Positions 42,648-49,661 of a DNA stretch of 64,000 nucleotides are shown one piece after another. The notes under the pieces were generated by a model. It did no database searches and had not been told where the DNA came from. It saw only the letters and a program-made list of their open reading frames with translations. The first letter of the stretch is position 1, and each line of letters starts with the position of its first letter. A program made the translations under genes and the position numbers. The stretch spans positions 3,100,001-3,164,000 of the forward strand of contig NZ_CP095461.1 of the NCBI RefSeq assembly GCF_023022985.1, in the 5' to 3' direction. The DNA is from Arthrobacter gengyunqii. Lineage in GTDB: Bacteria; Actinomycetota; Actinomycetes; Actinomycetales; Micrococcaceae.

Positions 42648-43805
42648 TTATTTTGCCTCCGAAACTGGGTAGGTCGGGTCAACATATGCCTCCAGGCCGA
42701 GGCTGCGGCACCAGGCCTGGACGGATCCATTCCACAGTTGCGGAGCAGAGTTCCACTCCAGCGTGTGATGGGCGCCGTCGAACTCAACGAATCCCACAGG
42801 CTGGCTTTGCCGGGAAACGAATGCCCGGGAAAGCTGGACGGGTACGGAGCGATCCTCAGTACCGTGAAAAATCATAGTCGGGATGCTTGGATGTTTACCC
42901 ATGTATGTCGCGGGCATTTCGCGCCACCTGATGATGGGTTCACCCCGGGGGCGAATGAGGTTGACGGTGTGCGGCAGCCACCGGGCCAGGAACCCGGGAC
43001 AGCCCGCACGCCGCAGCTGCGCCGAAATTATCGCCGGCCAGTCCAGCGCCGGCGACACCAGGAGCGCGCCCGCGGTGCTCGGCGCCGGGCACCGCTCGAT
43101 GGTGCGGAGCACGATGGAAGCGCCCAACGACCAACCCACGAACAGGATCCTCCGGGCCCCGTGATCCAGTGCGTAGCGCCTTGCCGCCTCGATGTCTTTC
43201 CACTCGGTGAGTCCCAGGTGGCTGCGGACCGGCGTTGGACTGAGGTCCAGGGATGTGCGGTACGTAGGCAGCAGCGAGGTATAGCCGAGGGCGGCGAAAG
43301 CTTCCACTCCGCGCAGGCACTGGCTTCGCGAACTGCCCAACCCATGGACATGGATAACCCATACACCGCTGCTTGCCGACGACGACGGAACCACCCAGGC
43401 GGGAAGCCCCCGAGTCGTGACATCCTCCGCGGCGAATCCGAAGTCCGCCGGCGTCTCCCCCAAATGACCGCTGAGGCGGCCCGTGCCGTCACGAAGGAGT
43501 TGGGCAGCATCACCGCGCTCCACCGCCCGCCGTGCAAGGACTCCGACGGCGGGCGGCCCCAGCACCACTAACCCGCCGCCCGATGCAGCACGCATGCTGA
43601 GGCGCCCGGGATGGGCGGCAAATCCGTTTCGATCGAAATCCAGATACTCCTCATTGCCGGCCCGTTCCTGCCCCCGGATCGGCTCCAGTCTCATGGCGGG
43701 ACCGGCATCCGTGACTTTTGCCCGGATCAAGGAACCTGCCAGGCCCGGAAGGCAGGCGAGCACCGCGCCTGCTGCCAGCACACCGACGTTTGGCCACGCC
43801 GTCAC
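42648..43805 (-). CDS. Alpha/beta hydrolase with N-terminal membrane segment
   Basis: A 385-aa protein. Residues ~5-25 are hydrophobic (VGVLAAGAVLACLPGLAGSL), so it is anchored in or exported through the membrane. The hydrolase domain has the oxyanion lead VWVIHVHGLGSSRSQCLRG, nucleophile elbow LFVGWSLGASIVL (GxSxG), acid in FHGTEDRSVPV and base in FDGAHHTLEW. The start is GTG at 43805, overlapping the stop of the preceding gene (GTGA); a longer frame from 43829 is possible. The substrate is unknown; in this operon it may make or degrade a small signal. Confidence 0.85.
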   Translation of the reverse strand: MTAWPNVGVLAAGAVLACLPGLAGSLIRAKVTDAGPAMRLEPIRGQERAGNEEYLDFDRNGFAAHPGRLSMRAASGGGLVVLGPPAVGVLARRAVERGDAAQLLRDGTGRLSGHLGETPADFGFAAEDVTTRGLPAWVVPSSSASSGVWVIHVHGLGSSRSQCLRGVEAFAALGYTSLLPTYRTSLDLSPTPVRSHLGLTEWKDIEAARRYALDHGARRILFVGWSLGASIVLRTIERCPAPSTAGALLVSPALDWPAIISAQLRRAGCPGFLARWLPHTVNLIRPRGEPIIRWREMPATYMGKHPSIPTMIFHGTEDRSVPVQLSRAFVSRQSQPVGFVEFDGAHHTLEWNSAPQLWNGSVQAWCRSLGLEAYVDPTYPVSEAK

Positions 43806-44806
43806 AGAGAGCGCCCCTGCTTCAGGCACAGCGCCTCGGCCTGGCTCACCACGTCTCTGTCCGCCGGCGATATCTGCCGGCCCCGGTTCTCGGCGAGGTC
43901 CATCCAGTCATGGATCTCAATCACCAGGCGGTGAATCGTATCCTCGGCGTTCCGCGTGCTTTTTCCATGCGTATCGGCAACGGACTGGGCGGTGGTTCCC
44001 ACCAAGCTGACAGCGGGCGTCTGAGCGACGGTGGACAGCCATACCGCCCTGAGCCGCGGCTCGAGGACGCGGATCTGGCGACGGACGCCAAAGTCGCTGA
44101 GGAACCGGCCAATCGGTGCCACGGCCAGCCCTGAGGACAGCAGCAGAACCGTCAGTGGGTTGGCCACATCGTAGACATTCGCGACGGCGCGCCTCAGCTG
44201 CTCGTTTCCCGTCACGTTGGCCATGTCCATGACGATCACCGAGCCGCACAGGACGATGCCCGCAACGCATCCCAGTGCAATAATCCGGAACCCCACGCGA
44301 AAGCGCCTGCGTCTCATGAGCGGCACGTTTCGAAGGCAGGTGGCCAGTGTCCCGGCCATTACCGCCAGAATATAAAGGTATTGAATTCCCGAGTAGACGG
44401 TTGCCGCCGGCTGATGGCCGTAATCCTGCATGAAAGACGCGGAGGGTTCGGGGTCATCAATGAATGCAAAGCTCACCGCCATAATGACAACCGTGATGAC
44501 GGCTGTACGTCGCAACCAAAGTGCTTTGGCACCGTCTGCCAGGCCAGCGGCCCCCGCGGCGTGGGCGATTGCCCGGGACAGGTAATACACACCAAAAATG
44601 AGTAAGACATTGGCGGACAGGTCAAGCCCGTTGGGCCATGGCAGTCTCTCGGCGGCCCACAGATAGAGGCCATCAATGTCCGCGGTTAAAGACGCGGCTA
44701 TGACAATGGAGGCTTTCAGCAGCGTGTTGTCCGGACGGGTGCGGGCGCGGAGCGCCAGCGTAAGCACAAGCAGCCACATGAAGACGGCAACAATCACGTT
44801 GTTCAT
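43802..44806 (-). CDS. MAB_1171c-type multi-TM protein with cytoplasmic C-terminal domain
   Basis: A 334-aa membrane protein with seven hydrophobic segments in the first ~240 residues (for example VIVAVFMWLLVLTLALRA, TAVITVVIMAVSFAF, IIALGCVAGIVLCGSVIVM, ANPLTVLLLSSGLAVAPIG). A ~95-residue soluble tail follows, holding LEPRLRAVWLSTVAQTPAVS and IHRLVIEIHDWMDLAENR. This build and tail match proteins annotated as MAB_1171c family putative transporters, which recur beside ImmA/IrrE-like genes in Actinobacteria. The 7-TM-plus-tail layout also fits a receptor. It overlaps both neighbours by 4 bp. Confidence 0.75.
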   Translation of the reverse strand: MNNVIVAVFMWLLVLTLALRARTRPDNTLLKASIVIAASLTADIDGLYLWAAERLPWPNGLDLSANVLLIFGVYYLSRAIAHAAGAAGLADGAKALWLRRTAVITVVIMAVSFAFIDDPEPSASFMQDYGHQPAATVYSGIQYLYILAVMAGTLATCLRNVPLMRRRRFRVGFRIIALGCVAGIVLCGSVIVMDMANVTGNEQLRRAVANVYDVANPLTVLLLSSGLAVAPIGRFLSDFGVRRQIRVLEPRLRAVWLSTVAQTPAVSLVGTTAQSVADTHGKSTRNAEDTIHRLVIEIHDWMDLAENRGRQISPADRDVVSQAEALCLKQGRSL

Positions 44807-45273
44807 TCGAAGTACGCCTCATACCGGTAAATTTCACGGCTGGATTCTCGGATTGCCGCTGCCATAAGGTCAGCGAGATGCTCAGCAGCGGCTTCCAGGT
44901 CAGACCGGAAGTCTCCGCGCGCCAAGGCCTTGGCCACCACCTCGCCCGAGAGTTCGCGGAAGACCTTGACCCCCTGCCACGATGCCTCAACACGTTCGTC
45001 ATGGCGGAGGATCATGTGTGACAGCTCGTGAAGAATCAACTGCTGGCGATGCAGCGTCCCCTGAGCGGCGGAGTGGTAAACAACGTCCACTTTTTCCCGT
45101 GGAATCCACAGCCCGCAAATATTCGTGCCGGTGAGCTTTTCACTTTGGACAATCATGATGGGACGCCGTCGAATCTTCTCGACGTGCCGGGTAAGGGATT
45201 CCAGCGTTACCTGAACAGGCAGCTGAAGGCGGTCGAACGCACTTCTTGCCGTTTGCCGAACGTCTTTCTCCAT
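44803..45273 (-). CDS. ImmA/IrrE-like zinc metallopeptidase
   Basis: A 156-aa peptidase with the HExxH motif in LILHELSHMILRHDE and a probable third ligand Glu in AAAEHLADLMAAAI, the usual ImmA/IrrE arrangement. Known members cleave XRE-type repressors (ImmA-ImmR, IrrE/PprI-DdrO). ATG at 45273 is preceded by GAGGA; an in-frame TTG four codons earlier overlaps that site. It is the first gene of the four-gene operon and overlaps the membrane-protein gene by 4 bp (ATGA). Confidence 0.88.
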   Translation of the reverse strand: MEKDVRQTARSAFDRLQLPVQVTLESLTRHVEKIRRRPIMIVQSEKLTGTNICGLWIPREKVDVVYHSAAQGTLHRQQLILHELSHMILRHDERVEASWQGVKVFRELSGEVVAKALARGDFRSDLEAAAEHLADLMAAAIRESSREIYRYEAYFE

Positions 45274-45316
45274 GGGGTTCCTCAATTTTTTGGGGCCTCA
45301 CGCTAAAGTCTAGGTC

Positions 45317-45328
45317 GGAACATGTTCC
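45317..45328. promoter_or_regulatory. GGAACATGTTCC palindrome, candidate operator of the ImmA/IrrE operon
   Basis: A perfect 12-bp palindrome 44 bp upstream of the first gene of the operon. It overlaps a possible -35 (TTGGAA, minus strand). GAAC and GTTC are only 2 bp apart, so it is not a LexA box (4-bp spacing). Confidence 0.5.
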
Positions 45329-45470
45329 AATCATGTATCGTAGGAGCGCCGGCCCGTGCCGCCCATCGTGAAAACTGTCTTGCGGAGTTGGGGGACTCCG
45401 CGGGTTTTCGCAGCATGCCCGGAACGGGCCGGCACCTTTTTATCTCGGATCGTTTCAGCAGCAAGATGCA

Positions 45471-45512
45471 AAAAAGCCCGGGAAGCGGCCGGCTTCCCGA
45501 CCGCTTCCCAGG
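45471..45512 (-). terminator. Terminator of the CstB-like gene
   Basis: On the minus strand a 12-bp stem (one wobble; plus-strand arms 45477-45488 and 45501-45512) is followed directly by CTTTTTTG. An outer repeat GCCCGGGAAG/CTTCCCGGGC offers an alternative fold. Confidence 0.85.
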
Positions 45513-45582
45513 CTCATTCATCTTCCCGGGCTCATTCATTCTGCAGTGTCTGCCGGCGCCGCAATTCGTGCTTTGACGCTGG

Positions 45583-46965
45583 TTACTGCTGCGCCACCCA
45601 GGCGGCGTAGCTGCCGTCCAGTTCGACGACGTCGTACCCTGCGCGGCGCAGGCCGCTGGCTGCCACGGAGTTGCGCACACCGCTCTGGCAGTAGGTCACG
45701 ATGGTGCCGTTATCCGGAAGTTCCTCCAGGTGCCACAACACCCGCCCGCCGCTGAGCTGGTGCGAACCGGGAATGTGCCCGGCGGAGTGCTCGGTGCGGT
45801 TGCGGACGTCCAGCACCATGGCGGCGTCGAATTCCGGAAGTTCCGACGGCTGGACCAGCGACGGAGTGAATTCCGGCAGCCCGTCGATGCTGGTGACGTA
45901 ACCGGCAACGTTGTCGATGCCCACGCGGACCAGGTGGTCCCACATTTCCTGCGCCTGCTCCTGGCCGTCGGCCAGCAGCACCAGCGGGCTCTGATCCTTT
46001 TCCGGATCCACCACCCAGGCACCGAAGCTGGCAACGGACTTGCCGGCGGGAATGTTGAGGGATCCGGCAACAGTGCCCTCATGGACACGGGCGTTGGAGC
46101 GGGTGTCCACGAAAATCGCACGGTCGGCGGCGAGATCACTGACGACGTCGTCGGTGGCCAGTTCCTGCAGCGGCGCCCGCTCGCCCATGACGGCCGGGCC
46201 CTGCCGGTTTTGGCGCTTCATGCGGCCGAAGTAGGCGTGGGCGTCGGGCTGTCCGTCCAGCAGCTCGTCAATGAAGCCCTGCTCGTCGTTGTTCTCCAGG
46301 TACGGACCCCACCATGCATAACGGCGTTCGTAGCCGACAGTGGAGGACGGGATGGCACCCAGGGCCTTGCCGCAGGCGCTGCCGGCGCCGTGACCCGGGT
46401 GCACCTGGACGTAGTCGGGCAGGGTCAGGAACTTGTCCCGCAGGCTGGCGAACAGCTGCTTGGCACCTGCAAAACGGGTGTCGACGCCGCCGGCGGCTTC
46501 GTCCAGCAGGTCCGGACGGCCGAGGTCACCGGAGAAGATGAAGTCACCGGAGAGCAGGTAACCGGGCTGATCACTGAACGCGCCGTCAGTGATCAGGAAG
46601 GACAGGTGCTCCGGGGTGTGGCCGGGGGTGTGCAGGGCCTGGACCGTGATGTTGCCGAGCTTGACGGTGTCCAGATCATGCAGCCGTTCGCCGTCGAAGT
46701 CGTACTGCCAGTCGGGTCCGCCTTCGCCGGAAACGTAGATGGCGGCGCCGGTGGCGGCGGCCAGTTCCCGGGTGCCGGAGAGGAAGTCGGCGTGGATGTG
46801 GGTTTCGGTCACGGCCACGATCTTCATGCCGTTGGCGGCGGCGAGAGCCAGGTAACCGGCAATGTCGCGGCGGGCGTCGACGACGATCGCCTCGCCCTTG
46901 GCCTGGCAGCCGATCAGGTAGCTGGCCTGGGACAGGTCTTCGTCATAGATGCGTTCGATAAGCAT
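45583..46965 (-). CDS. CstB-like persulfide dioxygenase-rhodanese fusion
   Basis: A 460-aa three-domain protein. Residues 1-~250 are an ETHE1-type MBL-fold dioxygenase (VTETHIHADFLSGTRELA, LHTPGHTPEHLSF, LLSGDFIFSGDLGRPDLLD, HPGHGAGSACGK). Next is a rhodanese homology domain with no active-site cysteine (LVLLADGQEQAQEM), then an active rhodanese with Cys in VTYCQSGVRNSVAASGL. This matches the layout of staphylococcal CstB, which oxidises persulfides to thiosulfate. ATG at 46965 after AGAAGGAG. It is the last gene of the operon with TauE and a YgaP-like rhodanese, controlled by CstR. Confidence 0.9.
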   Translation of the reverse strand: MLIERIYDEDLSQASYLIGCQAKGEAIVVDARRDIAGYLALAAANGMKIVAVTETHIHADFLSGTRELAAATGAAIYVSGEGGPDWQYDFDGERLHDLDTVKLGNITVQALHTPGHTPEHLSFLITDGAFSDQPGYLLSGDFIFSGDLGRPDLLDEAAGGVDTRFAGAKQLFASLRDKFLTLPDYVQVHPGHGAGSACGKALGAIPSSTVGYERRYAWWGPYLENNDEQGFIDELLDGQPDAHAYFGRMKRQNRQGPAVMGERAPLQELATDDVVSDLAADRAIFVDTRSNARVHEGTVAGSLNIPAGKSVASFGAWVVDPEKDQSPLVLLADGQEQAQEMWDHLVRVGIDNVAGYVTSIDGLPEFTPSLVQPSELPEFDAAMVLDVRNRTEHSAGHIPGSHQLSGGRVLWHLEELPDNGTIVTYCQSGVRNSVAASGLRRAGYDVVELDGSYAAWVAQQ

Positions 46966-47013
46966 GGGTTCTGCTCCTTCTGTTGTGAAGTGGAAGGTTT
47001 GTTGTCTGTGGAG

Positions 47014-47925
47014 CTAGGCCGGCAGGTGCCGGGACGCGTCGCCCCGGTGCCGGTTGGTTTTACGCAGCGGGCAGGAAGGGATGAACAGCCAGCAGACGGC
47101 CACCGCAGCCAGCGCAAGTGCCGCAACGCCCCCGGCGAGAATCAGCTGGAGATCCGCCGGTGCCTGCTGTATGAGCACGAAGGCGCCCATGACCAGGACA
47201 AACCAGCCAAAGCCCTTGCGGAGCGCGGTCTCGGGGATCCGGCCGGTGAGCTTGGCACCGATCAGGCTGCCGACAATCGCAGCGGCCGTGACGGCCAGGA
47301 CCAGGCTCCAATCCAGCTGGACCGTGGTGAGGTAGCCGGCGAGTCCGGCGAAGGACTTCATACTGATGACCACCAGGGAGGTGCCCACGGCAATGGACAT
47401 CGGCAGTCCGCCAAGCAGAGCCAGGGCGGGAACTACAAGGAATCCTCCGCCGGCACCCACCAGTCCGGTGACCAGGCCCACAACGAGGCCCTCGACCAGG
47501 ATTTTTCCGAGCGGCATCCGGCGCGGAGCACCGCCGCTGTCAGTGCCTGCCGCCTGTTTGTTCTTACGGCCGCGGATCATGGCGGCCGAGGTGGCGACCA
47601 TCATCAAAGCGAAGGCAACCAGCAGAATCTCGCCGGGAATGAAGCCGCCCAGCAAGCCGCCGGCAAAGGCGCCAAGCATGCCGGCGGCACCGAAGATGAG
47701 GCCGGTGCGCCACATTACCCGGCCGCTGCGGGCATGGCTGATCGCGCTGACCGCTGAGGTGACACCCACGACGAACAGCGATGCCGCAATGGCGTCCTTG
47801 GCGTCGAACCCGGCCACGTACACCAGGATCGGGACGGTCAGGATGGAGCCGCCGCCGCCGAGGACACCGAGGGAAAGCCCGATGAGAATGGACAGCGCCA
47901 GAACGAGGATCAGTGTCGGGGTCAT
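47014..47925 (-). CDS. TauE/SafE family sulfite/thiosulfate exporter
   Basis: A 303-aa membrane protein with about eight hydrophobic helices. It starts LILVLALSILIGLSLGVLGG, with GGGGSILTVPILVYVAGFD, the glycine-rich TauE/SafE signature, repeated in the second half (GAGGGFLVVPALALLGGLPM). It would export sulfite, thiosulfate or organosulfur anions made by the rhodanese/dioxygenase neighbours. It overlaps the upstream rhodanese by 4 bp and lies 48 bp before the CstB-like gene. Confidence 0.92.
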   Translation of the reverse strand: MTPTLILVLALSILIGLSLGVLGGGGSILTVPILVYVAGFDAKDAIAASLFVVGVTSAVSAISHARSGRVMWRTGLIFGAAGMLGAFAGGLLGGFIPGEILLVAFALMMVATSAAMIRGRKNKQAAGTDSGGAPRRMPLGKILVEGLVVGLVTGLVGAGGGFLVVPALALLGGLPMSIAVGTSLVVISMKSFAGLAGYLTTVQLDWSLVLAVTAAAIVGSLIGAKLTGRIPETALRKGFGWFVLVMGAFVLIQQAPADLQLILAGGVAALALAAVAVCWLFIPSCPLRKTNRHRGDASRHLPA

Positions 47926-48566
47926 GATGCCGCCGCGGCATCCCCGGTTGCACTCAGCGGCAGGCTGGCGAGGACGTCTTCAGGTGTCGGTTCAACGGCG
48001 GCTTTGTTCCACGGCATGACGGAAAGCGCCTGGCCCATGGCGCAGGTGTTGGTTGCCGCGGAGAAGGTCAGGCCGGCCCCAATGACGCCGGCCAGGGTCC
48101 GGATCTTGGGCGAGGCGAAGCGGCCGCCGGTCAGGCCGGCCAGCACGAGGGACCCGGCTGCCAGGCGCACCTGGCGCTCCAGATCCCAGCGTTCCTTGCC
48201 GCGGACAACGTTGCCGCCGGCCGCCGCGTAGCCCGGTACACCTCCGGTGAGGACGGTGGCTGCATCTATGCCCGCTGCGCCCAGCCGCTGGCGCGCCTGC
48301 TCGGCACGGACACCCGACTGGCAGACCAGAACGACGCTGCCGCCGAGGCGTGTTGCCACGGAATCGGCATGGTCCTTGAGCAGCGGAAGGGGCACATTGA
48401 CGGAACCGGCAATGTGCAGGGACTCGAATTCAGCTGCGGAGCGGACGTCCAGGACGATCAGGTCCGGGCGCTCACGCTGCCAAGCCTGCAGCGTCTGCGC
48501 ATCGAGTACGGTGACGGCCGATGCGGGAGTTGCAGAGCCGGAAGTCGAGGGTGTTGCGGAAGCCAT
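47922..48566 (-). CDS. Rhodanese-DUF2892 membrane protein (YgaP/CstA-like)
   Basis: A 214-aa protein: rhodanese domain (LIVLDVRSAAEFESLHIAGS, active Cys in LVCQSGVRAEQARQRLG), then a hydrophobic DUF2892-like region (WDLERQVRLAAGSLVLAGLT, LAGVIGAGLTFSAATNTCAM) and a short tail. YgaP is the model: a membrane-bound sulfurtransferase. The Cys near TNTCAMG in the membrane part is also typical. ATG at 48566 after GAGAGGAC. First gene of the sulfur operon, divergent from cstR, with a CsoR-family operator between them. Confidence 0.9.
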   Translation of the reverse strand: MASATPSTSGSATPASAVTVLDAQTLQAWQRERPDLIVLDVRSAAEFESLHIAGSVNVPLPLLKDHADSVATRLGGSVVLVCQSGVRAEQARQRLGAAGIDAATVLTGGVPGYAAAGGNVVRGKERWDLERQVRLAAGSLVLAGLTGGRFASPKIRTLAGVIGAGLTFSAATNTCAMGQALSVMPWNKAAVEPTPEDVLASLPLSATGDAAAAS

Positions 48567-48615
48567 GGGGTCCTCTCAGGACGGGGAAGATGAATACCCC
48601 ACCGAGTATTACTTA

Positions 48616-48629
48616 TACCCCCGGGGGTA
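48616..48629. promoter_or_regulatory. CstR/CsoR-type operator
   Basis: TACCCCCGGGGGTA is a perfect 14-bp palindrome of the TACCC-N-GGGTA type bound by CsoR/CstR proteins. It lies midway between cstR and the divergent rhodanese gene. A poorer copy (ACCCGCCGGGGTA) follows at about 48638-48650. Confidence 0.75.
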
Positions 48630-48670
48630 GTCAAAACACCCGCCGGGGTATAGGCTGGGATCTTCCCTAG

Positions 48671-48943
<273 letters not shown>

Positions 48944-49059
48944 CACGGGTCCGGGCGAAGAAGCCCGGCCGGCGGCGGGGCAATTTCGGGAAGGCCTTGT
49001 TCCGGAGGCAGCATGTAACGAGCCTTTAAGGGAGCAACAGCTCCGTCAAAGGAATCGGC

Positions 49060-49629
49060 ATGAAACTCTCCATCAAACTGGCGGCTGCCGCAGCGGCCGT
49101 TGCCTCCCTTGCCCTCTCCGCGTGTACAAACGACCCGGACCAGGCGGCTGAAGCACCCGTCACGATTACTGTGTCGGCCTCCGCAGGCACTGAGTCAATG
49201 CGGCCGGAAACAACGTCACCGGCTCCAACCATTGCTTCACCCCCGCCGACACAGCAGCGCTCCAACAGGTCAGCACTGGAGATGACGCCGGAAGAGGCCA
49301 TGCATGCGGCCAATAACGGTGAAATCACCATGTCCGAATACTGCGCCCGGGATACCTTTTTCACGTCCGGGGATACCCAGATGTGCTACTTCTACAAAAA
49401 TCCGGAGCCGCTCTGGCCGCAGGACTATGAAGAGATTTCCTGGCGTGACAGCCCCACCAGGTTCACCTTTACGTATGATCAGGCCTATGCGGCTTGGCAA
49501 CAGGGGACGCCTTACTACGTAGCATTCTGCCTCAACTACGAGCCGGTAACGTCCGGCGGTATTTCCCAGTGCGACGGGATTCAACTGGGAACTGTCGACG
49601 GCTTCACCGGCGAGTACATCGGCCCCTGA
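49060..49629 (+). CDS. Putative lipoprotein of unknown function
   Basis: A 189-aa lipoprotein. Signal peptide with lipobox LALSACTN, then a Thr/Pro/Ser-rich linker (residues ~30-75, SPAPTIASPPPTQQRS). The folded part has four Cys (EYCARD, QMCYFY, AFCLNYE, QCDGIQ), probably two disulfides. I do not recognise a family. ATG at 49060 after AGGAA. It converges with phoX (32-bp gap). Confidence 0.7.
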   Translation: MKLSIKLAAAAAAVASLALSACTNDPDQAAEAPVTITVSASAGTESMRPETTSPAPTIASPPPTQQRSNRSALEMTPEEAMHAANNGEITMSEYCARDTFFTSGDTQMCYFYKNPEPLWPQDYEEISWRDSPTRFTFTYDQAYAAWQQGTPYYVAFCLNYEPVTSGGISQCDGIQLGTVDGFTGEYIGP

Positions 49630-49661
49630 CGAACCTGACTGGGGCTGCCCTACGCTCCTAC

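Larger units (their letters stand above)
45274..45582. promoter_or_regulatory. 309-bp intergenic region: operon promoter and terminator of the CstB-like gene
   Basis: The left part is the promoter region of the ImmA/IrrE operon with the GGAACATGTTCC palindrome. The right part holds the terminator of the gene ending at 45583. Between them (about 45330-45470) I see no supported gene. Confidence 0.6.

Noticed and set aside
45317..45328. LexA (SOS) box
   Set aside because: GAAC and GTTC are separated by 2 bp; LexA boxes have 4. Kept only as an operator of unknown partner.
45303..45680. A 125-codon minus-strand frame in the gap before the ImmA/IrrE operon
   Set aside because: It covers the terminator and the end of the CstB-like gene in another frame; no domain or ribosome-binding site.
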